Origin: an uncultured Clostridia bacterium
GTDB taxonomy: Bacteria > Bacillota > Clostridia > Christensenellales > Aristaeellaceae
DNA: 12,711 bases
Reading direction: 5' to 3'
Assembly: GCA_944363005.1 (NCBI GenBank)
Contig: CALVTV010000084.1
Coordinates: 1 to 12,711 of the forward strand
Made by a program: the position numbers and the translations under genes
The notes under the pieces: generated by a model
The model's database searches: none
What the model was told of the DNA's origin: nothing
Seen by the model: the letters and a program-made list of their open reading frames with translations, nothing else
Shown here: positions 7,257-12,711 of the stretch, piece by piece
Numbering within the stretch: position 1 is the first letter of the stretch
How the letters are laid out: the number at the start of each line of letters is the position of its first letter

Positions 7257-7285
7257 TTGAAGAATCAGGGATTTTGTGCGATAAT
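7257..7285 (+). promoter_or_regulatory. Promoter for the ABC-F gene
   Basis: TTGAAG (7257-7262) and GATAAT (7280-7285) are separated by 17 bases. This predicts a leader of about 55 bases before ATG7348. Other weaker pairings exist nearby (for example TTGTGC/TGTATT), so the exact start is uncertain. Confidence 0.6.
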
Positions 7286-7347
7286 AGAAAATGCTGTGTA
7301 TTGAAATATAAGAGTAGTCGTGTCTTGAAAAGGAGATCGTAAGCAAC

Positions 7348-8967
7348 ATGATCGCAACCCAGAATGTGTCCCTTTCCTACAGTGGCAAGCCGCTTTTTAA
7401 GAATGTCAACATCAAGTTTACCGCTGGAAACTGCTACGGCATCATCGGCGCAAACGGCACGGGAAAATCGACCTTTCTCAAGGTGCTTTCCGGCGATCTG
7501 GAGCCGACGACGGGCGAAGTGGTGATTACGCCCGGCGAGCGCATGGCCGTGCTCAAGCAGAATCACTTTGAATTTGACCAGTATGAGGTGCTGGAAACGG
7601 TCATCATGGGCCATAAGCGCCTGTATGACATTATGAAGGAGAAGGATGAACTCTACGCCAAGACCGACTTTACCGACGAGGATGGCGAACGCGCCAGCGC
7701 TCTGGAGGGAGAGTTCGCCGAGCTTGACGGATGGAACGCGGAGAGCAACGCGGAGATGATCCTCACCGGTCTGGGCCTGAGCCTGGACATGGAGCACAAG
7801 AAGATGAGCGAGCTTGACGGAAGCCAGAAGGTCAAAGTGCTGTTGGCGCAGGCGCTCTTTGGCAATCCGGACATCCTGCTGCTGGACGAGCCGACGAACT
7901 ATCTGGACATTCAGTCCGTGCGTTGGCTGGAGAACTTCCTGCTCGACTTCCCCAATACGGTCATCGTCGTCAGCCATGACCGCCATTTCCTCAACAAAGT
8001 CTGTACGCATATCTGCGATATTGACTTTGGCAAGATCCAGATGTACGTGGGCAACTACGACTTCTGGTATGAGTATACGCAGATGGCGGCGCGCCAGCAG
8101 AAGGACATCAACAAGAAGAACGAGCAGAAGATCAAGGAGTTGCAGGCGTTCATTCAGCGCTTCTCGGCCAACGCCAGCAAGCACAAGCAGGCAACCAGCC
8201 GCAAAAAGCTGCTGGACAACCTGCAAATGGAGAACTTCACGCCTTCTTCCCGCCGCTATCCGTACGTTTCCTGGAAGCCGGATCGCGAAATCGGCAACGA
8301 TCTGCTGACCGTGACCAACCTTTCCAAGACGGTCAACGGCCGCAAGGTGCTCAACAACATTTCCTTTGTGCTCACGCCGGGGGACAAGGTGGCTTTTGTG
8401 GGCACGGATGAGCTGGCCCGCACCACGCTCTTCCAGATCCTGATGGGCGAGCTTGAGCCGGACGAGGGCAGCTTCAAGTGGGGCATCACCACTTCCCAAA
8501 GCTACTTCCCCAAGGACAACAGCGCGTACTTCGACAACTGCGAGTACAACCTCATTGACTGGCTGCGCCAGTTCTCCCAGAGCCAGTATGAGAGCGATAT
8601 CCGCGGCTGGCTGGGCCGGATGCTCTTCTCCGGAGAGGATGCGCTCAAGCAGGCGAAGGTGCTCTCCGGCGGCGAGAAGGTGCGCTGCATGCTCGCGCGG
8701 ATGATGCTCTCCGGGGCCAATGTGCTCATCCTGGATGAGCCGACCAACCACCTGGATTTGGAATCGATTACGGCGCTGAACAAGGGCATGATCGAATTCA
8801 CGGGCTCCATGCTCTTTGCGACGCAGGACCACGAGTGCATTCAGACGGTGGCCAACCGCATCATGGAAATTTTGCCGGGCGGCCTTGTGGATCGCCGCGA
8901 GAGCTATGACGATTACCTGGATAGCGAGATCGCATCTCAGCAGCGTGCAGCGCTCATGCAGCCCTGA
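7348..8967 (+). CDS. ykpA: ABC-F family ATPase, YkpA/YbiT type
   Basis: This 539-residue soluble protein has two ABC ATPase domains and no membrane segments. It closely resembles B. subtilis YkpA (about 540 residues) from memory of that family. ABC-F proteins bind the ribosome and act in translation or its rescue. NBD1 has Walker A GANGTGKST (34-42), Walker B ILLLDEP (Asp180, Glu181) and switch His210, but its signature is altered to LDGSQ (156-160). The charged linker (about 240-310, QKDINKKNEQKIKELQ) is the ABC-F interdomain arm. NBD2 has a degenerate Walker A, GTDELARTT (352-360), an intact LSGGE (439-443), an intact Walker B (Asp463, Glu464), and Gln493 where the switch histidine is expected. 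One composite site is therefore canonical and the other degenerate. AAGGAG (7330-7335) precedes ATG7348 with a rather long 12-base spacer. It is a single-gene unit; no terminator is visible after it. Confidence 0.93.
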   Translation: MIATQNVSLSYSGKPLFKNVNIKFTAGNCYGIIGANGTGKSTFLKVLSGDLEPTTGEVVITPGERMAVLKQNHFEFDQYEVLETVIMGHKRLYDIMKEKDELYAKTDFTDEDGERASALEGEFAELDGWNAESNAEMILTGLGLSLDMEHKKMSELDGSQKVKVLLAQALFGNPDILLLDEPTNYLDIQSVRWLENFLLDFPNTVIVVSHDRHFLNKVCTHICDIDFGKIQMYVGNYDFWYEYTQMAARQQKDINKKNEQKIKELQAFIQRFSANASKHKQATSRKKLLDNLQMENFTPSSRRYPYVSWKPDREIGNDLLTVTNLSKTVNGRKVLNNISFVLTPGDKVAFVGTDELARTTLFQILMGELEPDEGSFKWGITTSQSYFPKDNSAYFDNCEYNLIDWLRQFSQSQYESDIRGWLGRMLFSGEDALKQAKVLSGGEKVRCMLARMMLSGANVLILDEPTNHLDLESITALNKGMIEFTGSMLFATQDHECIQTVANRIMEILPGGLVDRRESYDDYLDSEIASQQRAALMQP

Positions 8968-8977
8968 AAAAACAATT

Positions 8978-8989
8978 TTGACCGGTCAA
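8978..8989. repeat. Perfect 12-base palindrome upstream of the CDP-alcohol phosphatidyltransferase gene
   Basis: TTGACCGGTCAA is fully self-complementary and lies 10 bases 5' of the putative -35 of the next gene. It could be an operator, but a chance occurrence is possible. Confidence 0.35.
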
Positions 8990-8999
8990 CGGCAGAAAG

Positions 9000-9029
9000 G
9001 TGAAATCGCCCCCGGTTTTGTGGTATACT
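9000..9029 (+). promoter_or_regulatory. Promoter for the CDP-alcohol phosphatidyltransferase gene
   Basis: GTGAAA (9000-9005) and TATACT (9024-9029) are separated by 18 bases, with TGG before the -10 forming an extended -10. The weak -35 is compensated by the TGn element. Transcription would begin near 9036, about 22 bases before the TTG start. Confidence 0.65.
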
Positions 9030-9057
9030 GAATCAGTCGGAAAGAGGGGAAGATACC

Positions 9058-9612
9058 TTGGAGCATATTCGCCGGGATAAAATTGTCAACATTCCCAACG
9101 CATTGACGTTGGTTCGGATTGCGCTGCTGCCGGTTGTGGTCTGGCGCTTTCAAATCGGGGATTCGGTGGGCGCGCTGCTGGTGTACCTGCTGGCAATGCT
9201 GACCGATGCCGTGGATGGCATCATCGCGCGCCGTTTTCATCAGGTCACGGCGTTGGGAAAGCTGCTTGATCCGGTTGCGGATAAGCTCTCCCTGGTGACC
9301 CTGATCGGCCTGTTCGTTGCGGATGGTCAGATTCCGCTGTGGCTGCTGGGCGTCATCCTGTTCAAGGAGGGCATCATGGTGATCGGTGGCGCCATCGCCC
9401 TCAAGCGCGGCATTGTGGTGTATGCCCTGCCCATCGGCAAGGTGACCACGGTGGCGTTTATTGCCTCGATTGTCTCGCGCTTCCTGGGGCTGACAGGCAC
9501 GGCGGATGTTTTGCTGGGCGTTTCCGTCGTGATGGCCATGATTGCGCTGGTTTGGTACAGCCTGGACCTGATGAAAAAGCTCAACACAAACAATGTAGAT
9601 TCTACAAAATAA
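9058..9612 (+). CDS. CDP-alcohol phosphatidyltransferase, PgsA-like (probable CDP-diacylglycerol-glycerol-3-phosphate phosphatidyltransferase)
   Basis: This 184-residue integral membrane enzyme has the complete CDP-alcohol phosphotransferase signature DxxDGxxARx8GxxxDxxxD, with Asp50, Asp53, Gly54, Ala57, Arg58, Gly67, Asp71 and Asp75. The family joins an alcohol to the phosphatidyl group of CDP-diacylglycerol. The N-terminus (NIPNALTLVRIALLPVVV) and size fit PgsA, which makes phosphatidylglycerol phosphate from glycerol-3-phosphate. Clostridia often hold several paralogues, so the acceptor is not certain. Hydrophobic segments at about 15-30, 36-50, 75-90, 93-111, 123-143 and 149-168 fit six helices. 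The start is TTG9058: GAGGGGA (9044-9050) lies 7 bases upstream, and no ATG occurs before Met47, which is already at the catalytic motif. A rare start codon may keep expression modest. The last codons overlap a 13-base palindrome. Confidence 0.87.
   Translation: MEHIRRDKIVNIPNALTLVRIALLPVVVWRFQIGDSVGALLVYLLAMLTDAVDGIIARRFHQVTALGKLLDPVADKLSLVTLIGLFVADGQIPLWLLGVILFKEGIMVIGGAIALKRGIVVYALPIGKVTTVAFIASIVSRFLGLTGTADVLLGVSVVMAMIALVWYSLDLMKKLNTNNVDSTK
9594..9606. repeat. 13-base palindrome at the 3' end of the phosphatidyltransferase gene
   Basis: TGTAGA and TCTACA flank a central T. It lies 33 bases 5' of the guaB -35 element. It may be a repressor site for guaB or simply chance; no T-tract follows, so it is not a terminator. 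Confidence 0.3.
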
Positions 9613-9639
9613 AGTGTTCAGTTATGGTGGCTCGCTCCA

Positions 9640-9669
9640 TTGACAAATGGGGTCGGGCCGCTTTATAAT
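9640..9669 (+). promoter_or_regulatory. Strong promoter for guaB
   Basis: Perfect consensus TTGACA (9640-9645) and TATAAT (9664-9669) are separated by 18 bases. Transcription would begin near 9676, leaving a leader of ~45 bases that carries AGGAGG (9708-9713). Confidence 0.85.
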
Positions 9670-9720
9670 ATCTCAATCGCTTTTTACTGGTGATGAGATG
9701 ATGAAACAGGAGGAAGAAAG

Positions 9721-11178
9721 ATGCTGCCGAAAGTGATTCGCGAAGGATTGACGTTCGATGATGTACTGTTGGTTCCGCGCCGTAGCGAGGTGTTGCCCAA
9801 GGAAGTCAATCTGGAAACTCGACTGACGGATAAAATCAAGCTGAACATTCCGTTTTTGTCTGCCGCCATGGATACGGTGACGGAGTCGAAGATGGCCATT
9901 GCGATGGCGCGCGAGGGCGGCTTGGGCATCATTCACAAGAATATGTCCATCGAGCAGCAAATGCAGGAGGTGGACCGCGTCAAGCGCAGCGAGAACGGCG
10001 TCATTTCCGACCCGTTCCACCTGAGCCCGGATCATCTGGTTTCTGATGCCGAGGAGCTCATGGCGCGCTACCGCATCAGCGGTGTGCCGATCACCAAGGA
10101 CGGAAAGCTGGTCGGCATTCTGACCAATCGCGACCTCCGTTTTGAAACCAATTATGCGCGTCCGATTTCCGAAGTGATGACCTCGGAAAACCTGATTACC
10201 GCGCCGGTCGGCACCAATCTGGAGCAGGCGCGCGCCATCCTTGCCAAGCACCGCATTGAAAAGCTGCCGCTGGTGGACGAAGAGGGCAACCTGCGCGGCC
10301 TGATTACCATCAAGGACATTCAGAAGGCGGAGAAGTATCCCAATTCCGCGAAGGATGCCCAGGGCCGCCTGCTCTGCGGCGCGGCTGTCGGCGTGAGCCA
10401 CGATGTGTTTGACCGTTTGAGCGCTTTGGTGAGCGTCGGCGTGGACATCGTCTGCATCGATACTGCGCATGGCCACAGCGTCGGCGTGCTCAACCAGATC
10501 GAGAAGATCCGCGTGGCCTTCCCGAACGTGCAGATCATTGCGGGCAACGTGGCGACTGCCGCCGCAACGCGCGCTCTCTTTGAGGTGGGCGCCGATTGCG
10601 TGAAGGTCGGCATTGGCCCGGGCTCCATTTGCACCACGCGCGTGGTCGCGGGCATCGGCGTACCGCAGGTGACGGCGATCAGCGACTGCGCCGAAGAGGC
10701 GGAGAAGATGGGCAAGCGCATCATTGCGGACGGCGGCATCAAGTATTCCGGCGATGTCGTCAAGGCGCTGGCGGCGGGCGGCACGGCCGTCATGCTGGGC
10801 AGCCTGCTGGCGGGCACCGAAGAGGCGCCGGGCGCGCTGGAGATCTATCAGGGCCGTCAGTTCAAGGTCTATCGTGGCATGGGCTCTCTGGCTGCCATGG
10901 AAAAGGGCAGCAAGGACCGCTATTTCCAGGAGGACGCCAAGAAGCTCGTTCCGGAAGGCGTCGAAGGCCGCGTTGCGTACAAGGGCGCGCTCAGCGACAC
11001 CATCTTCCAGCTGCTGGGCGGCCTGCGTGCAGGCATGGGCTATTGCGGAACGCCGGACATCGATTCCCTGCGTCATGACGCGGAGTTCATCCGCATCACC
11101 AACGCGGGCCTGGTGGAAAGCCATCCGCACGACATCAACATCACCAAGGAAGCGCCGAACTACACCCGCGGCATGTAA
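9721..11178 (+). CDS. guaB: Inosine-5'-monophosphate dehydrogenase
   Basis: GuaB oxidises IMP to XMP with NAD+, the committed step of guanine nucleotide synthesis. The 485-residue length is normal for the bacterial enzyme. The N-terminus LTFDDVLLVP and the AAMDTVTE segment open the barrel. Two CBS domains follow (about 93-205: VPITKDGKLVGILTNRDL, then LPLVDEEGNLRGLITIKDI). The active-site loop GPGSICTTRVVAG carries catalytic Cys304 and the potassium-binding residues. IADGGIKYSGD binds the IMP phosphate, YRGMGSLAAM follows, and the flap has the Arg400-Tyr401 pair (KDRYF) that activates water. All expected catalytic residues are present. ATG9721 has AGGAGG at a 7-base spacing. The gene is single, with a near-ideal promoter and a strong terminator, which suggests high expression. 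Confidence 0.97.
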   Translation: MLPKVIREGLTFDDVLLVPRRSEVLPKEVNLETRLTDKIKLNIPFLSAAMDTVTESKMAIAMAREGGLGIIHKNMSIEQQMQEVDRVKRSENGVISDPFHLSPDHLVSDAEELMARYRISGVPITKDGKLVGILTNRDLRFETNYARPISEVMTSENLITAPVGTNLEQARAILAKHRIEKLPLVDEEGNLRGLITIKDIQKAEKYPNSAKDAQGRLLCGAAVGVSHDVFDRLSALVSVGVDIVCIDTAHGHSVGVLNQIEKIRVAFPNVQIIAGNVATAAATRALFEVGADCVKVGIGPGSICTTRVVAGIGVPQVTAISDCAEEAEKMGKRIIADGGIKYSGDVVKALAAGGTAVMLGSLLAGTEEAPGALEIYQGRQFKVYRGMGSLAAMEKGSKDRYFQEDAKKLVPEGVEGRVAYKGALSDTIFQLLGGLRAGMGYCGTPDIDSLRHDAEFIRITNAGLVESHPHDINITKEAPNYTRGM

Positions 11179-11197
11179 TCCGGTTGCTGTATACACC

Positions 11198-11233
11198 AAA
11201 GCAGACGTCCTGAGTTCGGACGCCTGCTTTTTT
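11198..11233 (+). terminator. Rho-independent terminator of guaB
   Basis: AAAGCAGACGTCC (11198-11210) pairs with GGACGCCTGCTTT (11218-11230) with one A/C mismatch, a 7-base loop and a six-T run (11228-11233). It ends at the base next to the convergent dapA stop codon (11234-11236). Confidence 0.9.
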
Positions 11234-12118
11234 CTACTTGGTGAGGCCCATTGTGCGCAGAACCTCCATCATGTGGGTGCGTTGCGGCTCTTCCATGGGG
11301 GTGAGCGGAAGGCGCAGCACGTCGCAAAGCAGCCCGGTCTCTGCCATGGCGGCCTTCACGGGGATGGGGCTCACCTGGGAGAACAGCGCGCGAATGATGG
11401 GCAGGAGCGCGTACTGGGCGGCGCGCGCCTGGTCAAGACACCCGCTCAGGCAGGCTTTTGTGACGGCTCGCGTCTGCGCGGGCAGAAGGTTGGAAACGAC
11501 GCTGATGGCGCCCACGGCGCCCAACGCCATCAGCGGAAGAATCAGGTCGTCGTTGCCGCAGTAGAGGGGCAACCCGGATTGTTCGATCATCTGCGCGGCG
11601 AGCGCCGCATCTCCGCTGGCTTCCTTGAGCCCGACGATACCGGGATGCAGGCTCAGTTGGCTGACGGTTGCGGGCGTCATGGTCATGCCGGTGCGCCCCG
11701 GCACGTGATAGAGAATCATGGGCAGCGGGCAGCTGTCGGCAATCGCGGTAAAATGCCGAATCAGCCCATCCTGTGTCGCCTTGTTGTAATAGGGGGTCAC
11801 GCATAACTGGCCCTGCGCGCCCAGGGCATGCGCCTGGCGGGCGTACTCGATGGACCGGCGCGTGTCGTTGGCCCCTGTGCCCACAATCACGGGCATCGTG
11901 CCGTGAACGGTTTCAAGGCCGATGCGAATGATCCGCTCGCGCTCCTCCATGTTCAGCGTACAGGGTTCGCCGGTCGTGCCCAGCAGAACGAGAGCGTCCA
12001 TGCCGGCGTCCATTTGCAGGTTGATCAGCCGCCGAAGGGCGGGTTCATCGAGCGTGCCGTCGGGTTGAAACGGGGTGACAAGCGCTGTTGCACAGCCGGT
12101 AAACAGGGGGGTGGACAT
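11234..12118 (-). CDS. dapA: 4-hydroxy-tetrahydrodipicolinate synthase
   Basis: DapA condenses aspartate semialdehyde with pyruvate, the first step of the diaminopimelate/lysine branch. The 294-residue length is standard. Visible active-site elements are LGTTGEP (Thr48, Thr49), TPYYNK (Tyr110/Tyr111), LYHVPGRTG (Tyr137, Arg142) and the Schiff-base lysine in GLKEASG (Lys165), followed by CGNDDLILP. His138 stands where LYNVP is more usual. ATG at 12118 is chosen because GGAGGT (12131-12126) is 7 bases upstream and the protein then starts MSTPLFTGCATALVTPF. The in-frame TTG at 12133 would overlap the ribosome site. The upstream gene asd makes its substrate, but a strong terminator stands between them and no clear promoter for dapA is seen. 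The 3' end abuts the guaB terminator. Confidence 0.95.
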   Translation of the reverse strand: MSTPLFTGCATALVTPFQPDGTLDEPALRRLINLQMDAGMDALVLLGTTGEPCTLNMEERERIIRIGLETVHGTMPVIVGTGANDTRRSIEYARQAHALGAQGQLCVTPYYNKATQDGLIRHFTAIADSCPLPMILYHVPGRTGMTMTPATVSQLSLHPGIVGLKEASGDAALAAQMIEQSGLPLYCGNDDLILPLMALGAVGAISVVSNLLPAQTRAVTKACLSGCLDQARAAQYALLPIIRALFSQVSPIPVKAAMAETGLLCDVLRLPLTPMEEPQRTHMMEVLRTMGLTK

Positions 12119-12172
12119 ATGAAAGACCTCCAATACGGATGAATCGACGCAAACGGAGAATCGAAGGGGAAA

Positions 12173-12221
12173 GAAAAAAGCCGCGCTACGGAAGTACCCT
12201 CAGTATCTCCGTAGCGCGGCT
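12173..12221 (-). terminator. Strong rho-independent terminator of asd (upstream of dapA)
   Basis: On the - strand a perfect 14-pair stem (12221-12208 with 12192-12179, core GCCGCGCTACGGA) is extended after one mismatch by four further pairs (12206-12203 with 12197-12194) closing a 5-base loop. A run of six T (12178-12173) follows. It begins 14 bases after the asd stop and ends 55 bases before the dapA ATG. Confidence 0.9.
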
Positions 12222-12234
12222 GTGCATATGCGGT

Positions 12235-12711
12235 TTACTTTTTGGGGATGTATCCCTGTGCGCAGAGCAGTTCTGCAATGAGCACTGCGCCGCCAGCAGC
12301 GCCGCGCAGCGTGTTGTGGGAAAGGCCGACAAAACGCCAGTCAAAGAGCGAATCCCCGCGCAAGCGGCCCATGGAAATGCCCATGCCGCGCTCGAAATCG
12401 CGATCCAGACGGGTTTGCGGGCGGTTGTCTTCGTCGCAGTATTGGATGAAGGGATGCGGAGCGCTCGGCAGATTCATCTTCTGCGGCAGGCCTTCGAAAG
12501 TGCGCCAGCGCTCGAGAATCTCCTCGCGGGTCACGGGCTTTTCAAAGCTGGCCCAGCAGGTGGCCAGATGGCCGTCGGAAACGGCAACCCGGATGCAGTG
12601 GGCGCTGATGATGGGCGCTTTGGCCGGGACGATGACGCCGTTTTGCACGGTGCCCCAGATCTTGAGCGGTTCCTGTTCGCTCTTTTCCTCTTCGCCGCCG
12701 ATGTAGGGGAT
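12235..12711 (-). CDS. asd: Aspartate-semialdehyde dehydrogenase (3' part)
   Basis: The final ~158 residues of Asd are present; the frame is open to the window edge, so the start and the catalytic cysteine lie outside. Asd reduces aspartyl-4-phosphate to aspartate semialdehyde, the substrate of DapA and of the threonine/methionine branch. The sequence resembles the archaeal/fungal-like Asd subfamily: IPYIGGEEEKSEQEPLKIWG at the edge, then SAHCIRVAVSDGHLATCW, which carries the substrate-binding Arg and the catalytic His of the R-x(n)-GH segment. The C-terminus RFVGLSHNTLRGAAGGAVLIAEL is also characteristic of this family. The gene is followed by a powerful terminator and then dapA in the same direction, so pathway neighbours are clustered here. 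The homoserine-linked use of its product also connects to the methionine genes at the other end of the window, although no physical operon joins them. Confidence 0.93.
   Translation of the reverse strand: MPYIGGEEEKSEQEPLKIWGTVQNGVIVPAKAPIISAHCIRVAVSDGHLATCWASFEKPVTREEILERWRTFEGLPQKMNLPSAPHPFIQYCDEDNRPQTRLDRDFERGMGISMGRLRGDSLFDWRFVGLSHNTLRGAAGGAVLIAELLCAQGYIPKK

Noticed and set aside
7183..8832. A 549-codon open frame on the - strand opposite the ABC-F gene
   Set aside because: It is the antisense shadow of a clearly conserved ABC-F protein in GC-rich DNA; it has no recognisable domain and no fitting ribosome site.
9673..11199. A 508-codon open frame on the - strand opposite guaB
   Set aside because: It mirrors guaB almost exactly, and its product is low-complexity without family features.
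10724..11806. A + strand open frame spanning guaB and antisense dapA
   Set aside because: It crosses the guaB terminator and overlaps two well-supported genes in other frames.

Overview
The window is ordinary chromosomal housekeeping DNA, most likely from a fairly GC-rich member of the Bacillota, probably class Clostridia. The evidence is strong AGGAGG-type ribosome sites, a short methionine synthase whose reactivation domain is a separate gene, a YitJ-type fused homocysteine methyltransferase/MTHFR, a YkpA-type ABC-F protein, sigma-A-like promoters and many T-tailed hairpin terminators. The order or family is not certain. I see no phage, insertion sequence, CRISPR array, tRNA or rRNA.

Layout. 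(1) 1-4641, + strand: a methionine/one-carbon operon. It holds the 3' end of a cobalamin-reactivation protein gene, core metH, and a YitJ-like fused homocysteine S-methyltransferase/methylenetetrahydrofolate reductase. The reductase makes methyl-THF, MetH uses it through B12 to methylate homocysteine, and the first protein re-methylates oxidised cobalamin with SAM. The promoter lies upstream of the window. (2) 4658-6475, + strand: a HIT-family protein with its own promoter, a structured spacer ending in a terminator-like hairpin, a GNAT acetyltransferase and a HAD-like hydrolase of lower GC, then a terminator. (3) 6551-7285: a rhomboid protease on the - strand and, divergently, a YkpA-like ABC-F ATPase on the + strand. 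Each has a recognisable promoter in the roughly 230-base gap between them. (4) 9000-11233, + strand: a CDP-alcohol phosphatidyltransferase (PgsA-like, TTG start) and guaB (IMP dehydrogenase). Each has its own promoter, and guaB ends in a strong terminator. (5) 11234-12711, - strand: dapA and, upstream of it, the 3' part of asd. These are consecutive steps of lysine/diaminopimelate synthesis, but a very strong terminator hairpin separates them.

No gene-free stretch exceeds 300 bases. No clear novel system is present. The most interesting points are the possible attenuator-like structure between the HIT and GNAT genes, the asd/dapA terminator with no visible dapA promoter, the one-sided degeneration of the second ATP site in the ABC-F protein, and the lower-GC GNAT/HAD insert.
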